Source of the DNA: Microcyclospora pomicola
Lineage: Eukaryota > Ascomycota > Dothideomycetes > Capnodiales
Length of the DNA: 64,000 bases
NCBI GenBank assembly: GCA_002786065.1
Contig: NHNY01000003.1
Coordinates: 1,299,317-1,363,316, forward strand
Direction of reading: 5' to 3'
Under the pieces are notes generated by a model. That model saw only the letters and a list, made by a program, of their open reading frames with translations. It had not been told where the DNA came from and did no database searches. Shown here one piece after another: positions 23,870-34,700 of this stretch (position 1 is the first letter of the stretch; the number at the start of each line of letters is the position of its first letter). A program made the translations under genes and the position numbers.

Positions 23870-25377
23870 GTTGGCCAATACAGCGCGAATGTTGTTGTAT
23901 GAAAGTGGTCGAAGTGGCAATCGATCAACGTCCTTCTCATCAGGCTGCTGATGCTTGGCTCTTCCGATGACACGCTTCCGCGGAATCAGCAGTGCAGAGA
24001 TGGTGCACTTCGTGTATATTTGCGGTTATTGTACCACGCTCTGTTCTCTCACGTAGCCGAACTAGCTCGACCATTCTTCTTTGCAAGATAACTTTAATCG
24101 TGAGTCGAACTGCAGTATGTCACCTAGAGCTACATGTAGAAACCTAGGTACATAGGTACATAGAACCCTTGCAAGCGCTGGCCTCACACGGCTTAGTCGC
24201 ATGTCAGACATGGCCGTGAATGATCCGCTCTTCTGAGATTCTTGCTTCTATAACATATGTATACTCTCTTATAACGACTGTTGGTACTTATTATCATTGT
24301 CTTGCGTGCTGTCCTTTCACCATACCTCGTGTCAAACTCAAGAATACGACTCTCCAAACGAACCAGAATCAAAGTAACAATTCTCTTGAACCGACAGCGT
24401 GCTATTCTTGAATTGACGCCGATGTATACCTCACTTTTCTGTGCAATGAAGTCTGATCCAACGTTCTAACGCTTTTCCGCCCACACGTGTGTGACAACAT
24501 GTATCTCCCACGCATCTCCAAAGTGTCCTGTAGCGTCTGGGAGCGAAATCTCGCTCGATCGACATCGAACTTACGTTCGCAATTGCGGTCGGACCGCGGA
24601 CTTCGTGACCGAGTAAACTCTTCATGCATAGATCGATAGTCCACTAGATCCGAAGCGAGGCATAGTGCTTGACTGTCGTGCGTCGTGTCGCTCGGAAGGT
24701 ATACTTGAGCTAGAACCCAAAGCTAGAGGTGAAACATACTGTCGCTGGACCCGTAACGTAATCGTGATGTTCACCCGGTCTAGTCTCACATAGATAGAGG
24801 GAAGGACATTTGAGAGGAACTAATCACGTACTTCGACATAGTTGACAGTGCTTCGATTCTTGTCAGTTCGACGCCATTGATCGTGAGCACAAATCTCTGT
24901 TAGGTCTGTATCGTCACTGTTGACTCCTATCTTTGAAGGTACCAAGAATGAGCAGCATTATCCGTAGAGATGGGTTGCCATGTTATTAGCAAGATTTAGA
25001 GGAATGCAAGACTGTGAGCAAAATGCCAGAGCAGAATTGCCAGAAACTGCATAAAGGAGTGTAGTGGTACCCGAAGGTAAAAAATCAAGAACAGAAACAA
25101 GCACTTTCGTCGCATCCTCTCCCCTCACTGTCCCCGTTCTCCTAAACTCCAGGCTAGCCGTCACCAACACACCATGACCAATCCGCAAGCGCAAAGAAGA
25201 TGTAACAAGTCAAGTCCGATTCCAAAACAAACCGCGCCCGCTAAGCCGTGCCTTCGCCGTCTCCATTTCCATAGACCACGTTACTAGATATTTCTCCCAA
25301 ATCGTCCATCGAAAGTGTTCGACCCAAAGATCGTAAAATTGCCACTCATAAACGCCGAGTCGTGAAGCATAGGAGAT
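23870..25377. other. Intergenic region, start of accessory stretch
   Basis: About 1.5 kb. It contains the lipase promoter and the 3' flank of the first BYS1-like gene. A GTACATAGGTACATAG-type short direct repeat lies near 24145-24165. No open frame looks coding. Confidence 0.45.
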
Positions 25378-26062
25378 CTAGGAAAAGGTGGCGGTCAAGA
25401 CCACTCCGCTGTTACCATCCAGTGGGCAGTTTGGCGGCCGACCGGAAACAGATGCCATGAAGCCATAGTAGTAGCATGGTGCGGCAGTCGATTGAGCGTT
25501 GGCGTCGCATTCGAGGGTAGCGCATTGGCCAGGGTCCTGGTCGTTGGGTGGTGCAGTGGTTGGGGCTCCGGCATAAGGTGCCATGGTATAGGTGTACGCT
25601 GCAAAGGGGTCTGGGCCGCAGTTCACGCAGCTCCAGTCGTACCTAGTTTGACGCCGTGAGCTGCACGCAAGAGACATCTGGACACGGCGAGACTTACGAT
25701 ATAGTAGAACCGTCTGCGCTGAGAGTGTACTCGAACTGAAGGATGCCCGTGGCACCTTGCGTCTGCGGGTTGCAATCACCCGAGCACATTTTGACGCTGT
25801 AGCCACCACTTCCAGCAGGATTGAAAGGGAACGTGGTGCTTGCGCCACCGGCTGGCACTGTACCACTTGCCACGACGCAGTTGGTGTGGTCACAGGTATT
25901 GCTGGCGTTAGCCTGCTCAATCACTGCGAAGTTGACCTCGGTGCCATCAGATATGTTGTTGACAATGCTAGCCTGAGGAGTAGATTGGCGGTTGGCGAGC
26001 TTGACTGGGGTGGCGACGGCTAGACCCGTGAGAGCCGTGATAACACCGATCTTGGAAATCAT
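25378..26062 (-). CDS. Secreted BYS1/thaumatin-like small protein, paralogue A (2 exons)
   Basis: A small secreted Cys-containing protein of unknown role. The model is complement of 25698-26062 and 25378-25642, 209 residues. A signal peptide (MISKIGVITALTGLAVATP) precedes the mature part. The core ILQFEYTLSADG-STIS-YDWSCVNCGPDPFAAYTY followed by a C-rich tail fits the Blastomyces yeast-phase-specific (BYS1) pattern QFEYT...YDLS...DPF, a thaumatin-like fold; this assignment is from pattern memory. The intron (55 bp, GTAAGT...TAG) lies exactly where paralogue B (31766-32503) has its second intron, and the last exons of both genes are 265 nt. It lacks B's first intron. Its promoter has a TATA box and shares an element with B. 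Cell-surface, antifungal or effector roles are all possible. Confidence 0.82.
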
Positions 26063-26198
26063 ACTGAAAGCTTTATTGTAGTCTCGTGAACGAATGGAGA
26101 ATGTCAAGTTGAAGGATGGCTGGAAATGCTCTTGAGAAGACTGTTGATAGAGTTGCTGTACTGATGAGAGGAAAGTTGGAGGCCGCGTTGGCTAGTCC

Positions 26199-26205
26199 TT
26201 ATATA
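26199..26205 (-). promoter_or_regulatory. TATA box of BYS1-like gene A
   Basis: TATATAA on the minus strand, 137-143 bp upstream of the ATG at 26062. The placement is plausible for a strongly expressed secreted-protein gene; paralogue B has the same heptamer 115-121 bp upstream. Confidence 0.6.
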
Positions 26206-26246
26206 TGTCGACGACATTGACAGTGTACTTGATGTGTGCGTCAATC

Positions 26247-26270
26247 TTACGGGTCGTTTGGTCCTTCAAT
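26247..26270 (-). promoter_or_regulatory. Shared upstream element of the BYS1-like paralogues (copy in gene A)
   Basis: Read on the plus strand: TTAC, ten bases, then GTCCTTCAAT. It lies 185-208 bp upstream of the start of gene A. The same arrangement occurs twice upstream of gene B, one copy at nearly the same distance. The non-coding DNA around it is otherwise dissimilar at a glance. Confidence 0.5.
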
Positions 26271-28043
26271 ATTGCTAGTCAGTAATGCTCCATCGAAGCA
26301 AAGACTGCATATATTGCAACGCAATCCGAGAATATGTACTAGCATTGCGAATGGGCAATGCTTACACAGTCAGATTGCTGGAACGACACTCGACTGTAAC
26401 GGCATGCCGATCTCCAGGATCATTCTACAGAACGATAGCGGAGGGGGTATCTCTGCAACCGATAGCATGAGTCCGCCCATTGTCGGCAGCGTCGATCGTC
26501 CTTCGATCTTGGAGCAATTCATCTTCAGCATGGTAGCAATGCTTCGAGGGTCAAGTCAGCTCCTGCATCAGAGGCACCACGTTCTTCCAGGATCGCGATG
26601 GAGATAGGCAAACGCTCTTCGGGTTCTCAAGATCCTGGAGGAAAGGAGTAGTATGTTCGTCTCGGCGCCACGCCTGTGGGAACCAGGGAGCTGTGAGTCC
26701 TATGAGATCAAGCATCAGCCGAATGTAGGAAGACAGAGGGTGGGTGGATCCCAAGGAACGCGTAAGGGACGGTGTAGAAGACCTGCAAAGCCACCTACGT
26801 GACGTCGACAAAACATAACAAGAACATCCTTAGCGCGTACAGAAAATGGATAGATTGATGTGTTAGAGCAGCCATGGTGTTGGAGCAATGACCGAATACG
26901 GCTTGATAGCAGGGCGTGGCGCCGCGCTTAGAGCGCTTCTCGTGGCCAACCACAACATGAGTGGTCACAATGGTGTTGTGGATCCGACGTGTATTTTAAG
27001 GGTTCGGAAAGGGCTGGTCTCATGGCTAAGCATTTACTCGCACTAGCCAAGGCTTGGCTAGTGGGTGGCACGACGCTGACCGACGTCGTTCGTGCACGTA
27101 CAGTAGAATGGGAGCCAGCTTCACGATCCTGCAACAGATGAGAGCTTGACTTGGAACACGTCACGTAACACTATCGCACACAAGTGGGCTGTCACGCCAC
27201 ACTCAGCTTGTGCCAGGACGTGGAAAGCATTCGGCGGCAGATCGCGCGCGCAAAGCTCCCAATTCCCAGACAAACCGGGGAGCGAGAACATGACTGTGAC
27301 GATTTGGCTAACCGAAGCACATTCTGCTCTCGGCTTATCTATAGATTCAGAAGTAATAGAGCCTATCATAAGATAACAAAAAGCCTCATAAAGCTCAAAG
27401 ACGACATTCAAACCTCCATGATATACTGGGGTCAACCCAACGGTGAATATGAGTGTGTGAGTATGTCAGACTACAGATAGGTACAAGCATTAGAGATGCA
27501 TTGTAAAGTAACGAGATTCAGCCAAGCAATTGAGACACATTATTACCTAGCTGCCACAAACCTCTACCTGGCAAGTTGTGTTCACTGTCATTAACACTGC
27601 AAAGACTACCGTGCATTCATCGGACAGCCTGGTATGTAAGGCCGGGGAAGTCCAGAAGAGAAGTCAAGAATGTGATGAGAAAGATGTTCTAAAGCTATGA
27701 TACAAGAGACTAACGACAAGTGTATTGCCCCGACTCCACGCTGGCAGACTGTTTTCTCTAGCAAAGCTTACCATGCTTGGGAGGGTGAGAGTGCAGCCTA
27801 TATATGCTGCACCTCAGAGCGAAGCCTGTCGTGGGCTTGAGTGATGTTGAATGCACAGTGTGCTTGTCTGCAAGATTCCTAATCACGCCCTTGCATCTGC
27901 GACTGCGACAATGGCGCCAACGGAATGACAAACAGCTCGTATCCTTTAACTAGCCGAGGTATCTTAGATCTGCGTTCGATTGGCGGTTTCTGAAATCGGA
28001 CGAAGATATTGTCATGCCATGCTAGTCTGGCCTGAACAATGTG
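26271..28043. other. Gene-poor accessory DNA
   Basis: About 1.8 kb between the BYS1-like A promoter and the F-box-like relic. The minus frame at 26551-26811 reads somewhat protein-like (WFPQAWRRDEHTTPFLQDLE) but stops quickly and has no supported extension; it may be another relic. Nothing else is recognised. Confidence 0.4.
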
Positions 28044-29110
28044 CTACTCCGCAGACATTCCATTTTCATCTATTCCGTGTATTTCCACGATCGTCACAGT
28101 GTCCTGGTTGGGATGCGGGATGTCCTTCTTAGGACTACTGTATGCCATATTATTGATCAAGTCAGCCCGATTCACATTCATAGCAGGCATGACCATGGAC
28201 TGCTCGTTCGAGCCATTTTCGGGGTAACGTACGATTCGGCGCACGCTCTTGAATAAGTGCCCGTCGTACAGGCTCAAGGGGGTGTTTGGGATGGAGATGC
28301 CCACCTCTTCACACGAAGTGTGCGTCCTTTTCACGAATAGGACCTCGATCGCGTTTGGATTTACGGCTTCATTAATCCACCAGTCCCCGACCCAATATCC
28401 GGCATTCTTCTTCGTGTGCGCCGGCATCGCGGTCATGTGAGAAAATAATATTGGGCTTTTGTGTTTTGTCCAGGACGAGGGATTGCTTGAAATAAAGGAG
28501 CGCTCCGGTGTAGGGACGACCGCCACCCATATCGCCAGCTTGGTTCCGGCCGCCCAATTGCTGGCAAGTGTCTCTGGATGCTTGATATTGTTCATCAAAG
28601 TATGCAGGTCTTGGCCAACGAACCATATTTGCCACCGCTGTGCGTTCATAAGCCTCAACCACATCAACATCTCAGGCATGTCCCTGATAGGATTCAGGAA
28701 CTGTTTGTCCTCCTTTGGGGAGAGACTGAGGTCATATGCGTGTAGGAACACAGAAAGTGAAGTAGCTCCGAGCTCGCGCATGATTCCGATCCTGAATCTA
28801 TACGAGGTCTTGAACAATTGAGCTAGCGGGTGTGTGCTCTCGTTCGCCATCATTCCAGTGCGATGTGTATGACTACAGCCTCTCGTGGTATAAGTCTGAA
28901 TGCACTTTCTGTTCTGTCGTAGAGATCTGACTGTCTCAGAAGGCTCAAGGAGTGGTTTTCGCCAGAGAAGCGGGTTTGGTAGCTTTTCGTGGAATGGAAT
29001 CAAGGAACCAGCGCCAGAACGCGGAAGAAAGCTCTGTCAAGAGTATAACAAGCTTGCAAGTCTCAGGGCGTTGAGAGAGTGGCAAGTCACGAGAATCCAG
29101 ATGTAAGCTG
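28044..29110 (-). pseudogene. F-box-type family gene, N-terminus frameshifted; C-terminal frame open
   Basis: From an ATG at 28853 an intact frame of 269 codons runs to 28044. It contains LGATSLSVFLHAYDLSL, MLMWLRLMNAQRWQIWFVGQ and MNNIKHPETL, which I associate with a multi-copy Dothideomycete family carrying an N-terminal F-box; that link is from memory. The same frame stays open upstream to 29021 without ATG and includes PNPLLW, but upstream of that the F-box-like pieces fall in different frames: RDLPLSQRP (about 29060-29090) and LDRAFFRV (about 29010-29035). This suggests a decayed full-length gene with at least two N-terminal frameshifts. An intact short gene starting at 28853 is the alternative. 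Confidence 0.5.
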
Positions 29111-30064
29111 GGCTTGTTGTGATCAAGGAGAAGTTTGCACGCTAGTCCTGCAACCGCATATCTAAGCTATCACTGTTCAACATGCTCAAGCTCTTTCATG
29201 TGACAAAGCAAGCGATGATTGTAAGTTATGACGCGCAGAGGTACCATATGAACACGAAGAGTCTTGTTTGCTATGCACGTAGAACGTGTTGTGACTTTCA
29301 ACCGCACTATGAAGCACGATACTAGACGCAAGAGAATCGTACGCTATAGTCAAGCAGACGCGTTCTTTTGGTCGTGGTGTTGAATTCCTGAGTTACAGCT
29401 AACTCTACGTGTAACAACCAGTAATGTCGATGCTCAACAGACGCGGATTGATATCTGAACAACCACTAGGCTCATATCTTGCCATTCGATTATGGCACAT
29501 CTTATGTTACTAGGAAGTCTAGCTTTATGCCTATGAGAGTGGCAGACAATCTCTCATATTGCGCTCTGCGAACGCGATCTGACACTAGGAGAAACCACAA
29601 CTTGGTCTCGGTGCTCGTGTCCATGGTCCGGCACTGTGATTGTATTAGCTGGAGAAGCCCCACAATTGCGTACAGACTAGCTATCATGCCACAAAGACAG
29701 TTCTGGGTACCACTGCTTTGGTTGAGGAGCAAGTAGCAAGAACCGTTCTGCTCCGAGAAAGTACAACACTTATGCATAGGCTGGAGCTCTTGGATACAGT
29801 GTGTTTTGACACGCTTTCAGTTGACAGAACTTCAAAAGCCGTGTTCTTATGGCATTACTCATGAGATATCATTGGTTGACAGACATCGGCACGTAGGTCT
29901 TGCAAACAGCATCATGGTACCCTTGTCAAATCATAAGTTGCCGTCTGACTCTTCGACGATACTGAAGACTTCGCTTAGATCCACATTGGTGTTACCGCGT
30001 ATACTGGACAAGGCCGCCGTGTTTGTAAGGACTGGAATCCCATACTTACCGTCAGAAAGACAGG
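29111..30064. other. Gene-poor accessory DNA
   Basis: Roughly 950 bp without a supported gene. The plus frame at 29806-30327 overlaps the broken minus-strand frame downstream and shows no domain. Confidence 0.4.
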
Positions 30065-30666
30065 ATATCGAACCGTGTGAGCTTCGACAAAAACTTCAGG
30101 TTGTTTGTGGCCGTTACGTCTACAATGACCATGACACGCTCCGCCCCCTGAATCGTCTCCCATGTTCGAATGATGACGATTTCGTGCACATCTTGCCCAG
30201 GAGTAATCTCGAGCTAATCTCGGATGTGATCATGTGCGTTATTTTGGAAAAAGAAATAGGGGGCAATGCTGCAAACGGACAAGAACTGAAGCCCCACCAA
30301 CCTACGAGTGTCCCAAACATGTGCTAGGAGGCTGCTGTAGAACTTTTGCTGTTCTTCGCACGCGTGTACAGAGCCTTCTTTTGCGGAGCAATTCTCAACA
30401 TCCACGAGCACGATGCGTTCTGAGTCGAGATCTAGAGCAGTATTTGTCATCTGATCAAGTCGGGGTGTCGTGGGGTCTCTGTCCACAATGTACGTCGTTT
30501 GAACATTGCTCTTATAGAACACTAGACAGGTATCGCCACCGATAGAGGTGCGAGTCCCTCGCTGTGTGGTGGCTGCTGTGGCAGGTAAATCAGCAACCAA
30601 GAGCCCGGTGGATTCAAGAAGCTCGAATTGCTGAGCAAAGCCGTGCAAATTCGCTCTGAACCGCAT
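30065..30666 (-). pseudogene. Broken reading frame of unknown family with an in-frame TAG
   Basis: An ATG at 30666 opens 150 codons ending at a TAG (30214-30216). The same frame then continues without a stop for about 48 more codons to a TGA near 30068. Both sides read like ordinary protein: IVLVDVENCSAKEGSVHACE and FYSSLLAHVWDTRRLVGLQF before the stop, VHEIVIIRTWETIQGAERVM and VIVDVTATNNLKFLSKL after it. GTAAGT follows directly after the final stop. I do not recognise the family. The simplest reading is a gene disabled by a point mutation (CAG or GAG to TAG); an unseen intron spanning the stop is the alternative. Confidence 0.4.
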
Positions 30667-30837
30667 TTGTGGTCTTGATTGTCATGGAACGTAATTTAGG
30701 TCCATCACTTTGATACGAGCAGCAGCTAAGGCGTAGTATGCCAATAAATACTGCCGGTTCCTCTTACTGTATTGAGAAGAGTATCTCTTGGTTCAGCGCG
30801 TTTTCCCATACGCGATCTTGTTTCCCTTTGGCTCTCA

Positions 30838-31075
30838 ACTCACCAAAGCAGATCGGCGAGAAGAGATCCTTGAGAAGCTAGCGATCGTAAGCAAGTCAAC
30901 AAACCATTGTCGCCCTTCGATACCCTCCTTGAACAGTGAATAACACGTTTCAGGAAACGATCCTTCTTAATCTAAGAGATCTAGACAGGGTAGTATGCTC
31001 TCGTAGATGGGTAAATCAGAGTACGTTGCTTTCGCTCAAACCTCTGCTCATCCAAGTTTGTCTTTGACCCTTCTC
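30838..31075 (+). pseudogene. F-box-like fragment (plus strand)
   Basis: REEILEKLAI is followed by GTAAGC and, about 65 bp later, TTTCAG, after which the frame reads ETILLNLRDLDRVVCSRRWV then NQSTLLSLKPLLIQ. This resembles an F-box helix pair followed by the usual leucine-rich C-terminal helix. No full gene can be built on either side, so I call it a fragment. It lies in the same accessory interval as the minus-strand F-box-type relic at 28044-29110. Confidence 0.35.
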
Positions 31076-31765
31076 GGCATCCATAACATCGAGCAGTGCC
31101 TGCTTACAACCGCTCTCACCGGTCAATGCACCTCAATCTTGGCCAAGTTTTCGAGCAAGCTCCTGTACGACGTGGCTGAGTGGTAGGGGGGTATGCAGTT
31201 AGCTTTGGGAACCTTGGAGCGACCGCGAAAGTCTGCATGTATCGTGGCAGCTTTAAGTTCGAACCTGACGTTCACGTTATCGGCATGGGACTCCGGCATC
31301 GCTAACTTGCATGATGATTGCCGCCCTGCACACATCTAAGACGGGTTGCACTCGGATCGCAGATGCAATCGTAAATAGATGCCAACGAGATCCATAATCT
31401 CACGATTGGCGAGACAACGACTTGAGCTATTCTGGAGAAATTTTTCTATTGGCGCGACAATGCAGTGTATATGAAGGAGTGTAAGCGACCCAGAGGACCT
31501 AACAGAAAGCGATCAAAGCAAAGCCCAAAATCCCCCAGTCGTTAAAGCATGTTTCCCCTTCTTCTCCGTTCTCCAAAAACCCCTCGCTAATGCCCGAGAT
31601 CACAACCCATCGCAGTGGCCGTTCGTCGCCTAAAAGCCCCAAGCCACCCCCTCCGGAATCGAGTGTCCCTCCAATCGACAAAACCCCGCCGTGTCTACCC
31701 CAAGAAGTGCAATTGCCAAGAAGATGTCCAGAAATCGAAAGTCATGCCTCGTGAACGTGGGCGCT
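31076..31765. other. Intergenic region with a tRNA-like stretch
   Basis: About 690 bp downstream of BYS1-like gene B. It contains a stretch with tRNA-like elements at about 31169-31274 that I do not accept as a functional tRNA (see rejected items). No protein gene is supported. Confidence 0.45.
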
Positions 31766-32503
31766 CTAGGAGGAGAAGGTGGCGATAAGCACATCACCGG
31801 TGGCGCCATTGAGCTCACAGTTCGGTGGCTCGCCGGAGGTGGGGCCGTTGTAAGCGTAGTAGTAGCATGGCTCGGCGGTGCTCTGGGCGTTGGCATCGCA
31901 AGTGAGGGTAGCGCACTCGCCAGGGGTGGGACCGTTGTCAGGGGTGGTCTGGGCGCCCGAGAAGGGGGCCATGGTGTAAGTGTAAGCTGCGAAGGGGTCT
32001 GGGTCGCAGTTCACGCAGGACCAGTCGTAGCTAGAATTGACACCGTAAGCTGCATGAAGGGGAGATCCGAACATGGTAGAATCACTCACGAGATCTCGCT
32101 TCCGTCCGAGCTGAGTGTGTACTCGTACTGGAGGATTCCGTTGGCGCCCTGGGTCGCTGGGTCGCAGCTACCGGAGCACAGCTTGACGGAGTAACCGCCC
32201 TCGCTGGTAGGGTTGAAGGGCAGGCTGACAGAGTTGCCTGGGGCGACAGAGCCGGAGGTCACAACGCAGTTGTTGACACAGCCTGATGGAGGAGCCTCCG
32301 AGATGACTGCGTAGTTGATGGTTGTGCCTAAAGTCTTTGTCAGCTTCCGTGTCAGTATGAATGTATTCGAGGGACATACCGTCGGAAAGAGAGTTGACCA
32401 AGCCAGCTGTGATGGCCGACTGGCGAGCGACGTTGAGCTTCATGGGAGTGGCAGCCGCGAGCGCGGCGAAGAACGCCGAGATGATGGCGATTTTGGAACA
32501 CAT
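31766..32503 (-). CDS. Secreted BYS1/thaumatin-like small protein, paralogue B (3 exons)
   Basis: Paralogue of the gene at 25378-26062, same strand, about 5.7 kb apart. The model is complement of 32380-32503, 32090-32327 and 31766-32030, 208 residues. A signal peptide (MCSKIAIISAFFAALAAATP) is followed by the same layout: GGYSVKLCSGSC, ILQYEYTLSSDG, YDWSCVNCDPDPFAAYTYTM and a Cys-rich tail with CYYYAYNG. Intron 1 (52 bp, GTATGT...TAG) splits the Gly codon of SDG and is absent from paralogue A; intron 2 (59 bp, GTGAGT...TAG) is shared in position. All junctions keep frame and restore alignment with A. The promoter holds a TATA box and two copies of the element also seen upstream of A. BYS1-family membership is from pattern memory; function unknown. 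Confidence 0.84.
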
Positions 32504-32617
32504 TTTGATGCGAATGTAAATCGAGAATGGAAGAATGAATCGAAGTGTTGGTTGAAAGACTGTGATGTGCTGATGTGCTGAGAAGAACAGGACCTGGATG
32601 AGAGTGTCGAACGCATC

Positions 32618-32624
32618 TTATATA
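32618..32624 (-). promoter_or_regulatory. TATA box of BYS1-like gene B
   Basis: TATATAA on the minus strand, 115-121 bp upstream of the ATG at 32503. Confidence 0.6.
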
Positions 32625-32685
32625 TCATAGCCAGGCGTTCTCATCGCCCAGCTGTCAGAGTAATGCCATCATCGTCAGTGTCGGA

Positions 32686-32708
32686 TTACCTGTTGTCAGT
32701 CCTTCAAT
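32686..32708 (-). promoter_or_regulatory. Shared upstream element, copy 1 in gene B
   Basis: Plus strand: TTAC, nine bases, GTCCTTCAAT. It lies 183-205 bp upstream of the start, matching the copy in gene A (185-208 bp). Confidence 0.5.
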
Positions 32709-32741
32709 GATGATAGCCTTGCCATCTGCTGCAGTGTTGGC

Positions 32742-32764
32742 TTACTCGTCGTGAGTCCTTCAAT
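32742..32764 (-). promoter_or_regulatory. Shared upstream element, copy 2 in gene B
   Basis: Second copy 56 bp further upstream. The two B copies agree over about 34 bp (32675-32709 against 32731-32765) at most positions, beginning CAGTGT. Confidence 0.5.
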
Positions 32765-34700
32765 GTCGGCGACCACACCCTCGCGCGGTACGTAGCTAGA
32801 GAGCTCCACGAATACCAGACGATGAGGCTGTCACAGCTTCGTGATGTCCACCGGTCAGACTGGGAGAGCTTCGTCCTTTCATCCTCGAAGGAGCATGGTC
32901 ATGGACCGCCGCTTCCGCGGCATTCCTGTCAGGGCGGAAATCTTGGCCCTAGGATCTGGGTATAACGTGAGTGTCACGGATCAGGTGAGGACAAATTGAG
33001 AGGACCACAGGATTCCGTGTATCGGCCAACCCGGGAAGTGGGGGACGTAGACAAAATCACACAGATGTGGGATTTGCAAGCATGCTTGAGCGAGTGTTTC
33101 TTAGACCGGTTATCAAGCGGAACATGCGGAAGTCGGCAAGAAACTGTAAGCTGTGCATGATGTTGCGAGGCTGGGGATCCTGAAGATGGAGCTTGACAAA
33201 GCTATGATGCTTAGTTCTACTTCTCACGCTCTCATCTTTTTGCTTGGAGTCGTCAGGGTGAAGTTATCAAAGCAGTCACATGCAGGCTTGCTTGATTTAT
33301 TGCAGGAGGCATATAGGTCTCTTGCCTAGCATGCGTGTAAGTTGCTCTCGAGATGGCCAGTCAAGGTGTCTGAGCCCGGCGCGAAAGCACATCTGAAATC
33401 AATGAGCGCTCGGATCCGGCACGTCAGCAAAGTGCCGGCAATACATCCGACAGCTTACTTCTGAGAGGACACCACCGTGACCCAGCGGATCGACGGCATA
33501 CAACGCTCGCATTGGCCTACTCTGCCCTGTCAAGGCTGTCATAGTAATAAGCTCGCGCAAGCCGAGCTCGGTCCGATGACCAAGCACGCCTGTCCAGTAA
33601 GCCGGACGGAATGCTGGAGCGCATCTGAGGTACGGTCGGGTACATGTATCCGGATATGCAGCGAGGACGTCAGGGCCAAGCATTTGTCCTATGTTAGTGC
33701 GCGGCTTGGCCACGCGTTGCCCTCCCACACCTGCACCGGGCGAGCAAAGTCGCACAAGATCCATGAACACAGGATCCGTGGCTTACGCGCTCGTCCTTCA
33801 TCTGGGCGACTCGCGGGGCTTCATGCTGAAACTTCAGTGATGGTGCTGATTCATCGTCTGCGCTCCAAAGCTTGAAGCCTTCGATCCGGAACGGGACGGT
33901 CTGTCAAGCATCCCCGGTGGATGGCGGGCGGCGGTGGCATTGAAGGATCGATGACTGGCAACCAATGGAAGGGACATGGACGTTGAAGACGATCGATGAG
34001 CCTTTACATGCCACGAGGGAGTATCATGCACTGACTGCATCGTGCCCCGCCAAGGTGAAGTGAGGTATTCTAGGCTTGCTGCACGGCCCTTACACTTCGA
34101 CGTCCACTCGGAACCGCGCAGCTTCCTACCACGTGCTGATAGTGCGGTCGGTAGGCCAGTTTCAGTACTTGAATAGCCACCGGATTGACCTCGACACTTG
34201 TTGCATGAATCAGTCATGTGAAATGATGTATAGTGTTCAGTAGCACCTTTAATGTGAAAGCCAGTTTGGGTACATAATGGCTCGTTCCAGACTTGCGTTC
34301 AGTACGCATTGTGGACTACACGGGTCAGAACTGGAGATTCTGAGAAACTCTTTTTGACCGAGGTACTTTTCAATATCAGTAGGATGCGAGCTTAGCCAGA
34401 GTCAACATCACAAAATAGAGGCAAGCGATCAGAACGGCTAGAGACTGAGCCACGGTGTGGAGATAGTGGAGACGTGCACTGAGATGCTGATTAGACGAAG
34501 CTGAAGTTGCCAGGGATAACCGTCTGAAACAAACGAGTCCCCGTAGGTATCTAAAAAATCTATACAGGAAAGAATATTATCGCTAGATGTAGTGCGAAAG
34601 AAGCGTTTTCCGAGAGATACATAACACGTGGCGCAAGATTTCATCCATCATATATCTCTAGGGATACCGCTCAAAGGAGAAGAGTAGAGCCGTCGATGCG
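32765..34700. other. Intergenic region, BYS1-like B to hydrolase
   Basis: About 1.9 kb upstream of gene B and downstream of the hydrolase gene. Frames at 33399-33875 and 33834-34217 show no domain. No repeat or RNA gene recognised. Confidence 0.45.

Noticed and set aside
31169-31274. tRNA-like stretch: GACGTGG, GGCTGAGTGGTAG, a pairing TATGCAG...CTGCATG and GTTCGAACC
   Set aside because: The T-stem does not pair and the acceptor halves are out of register by two bases when the T-loop is placed normally. It may be a decayed tRNA gene; a covariance-model scan would decide.
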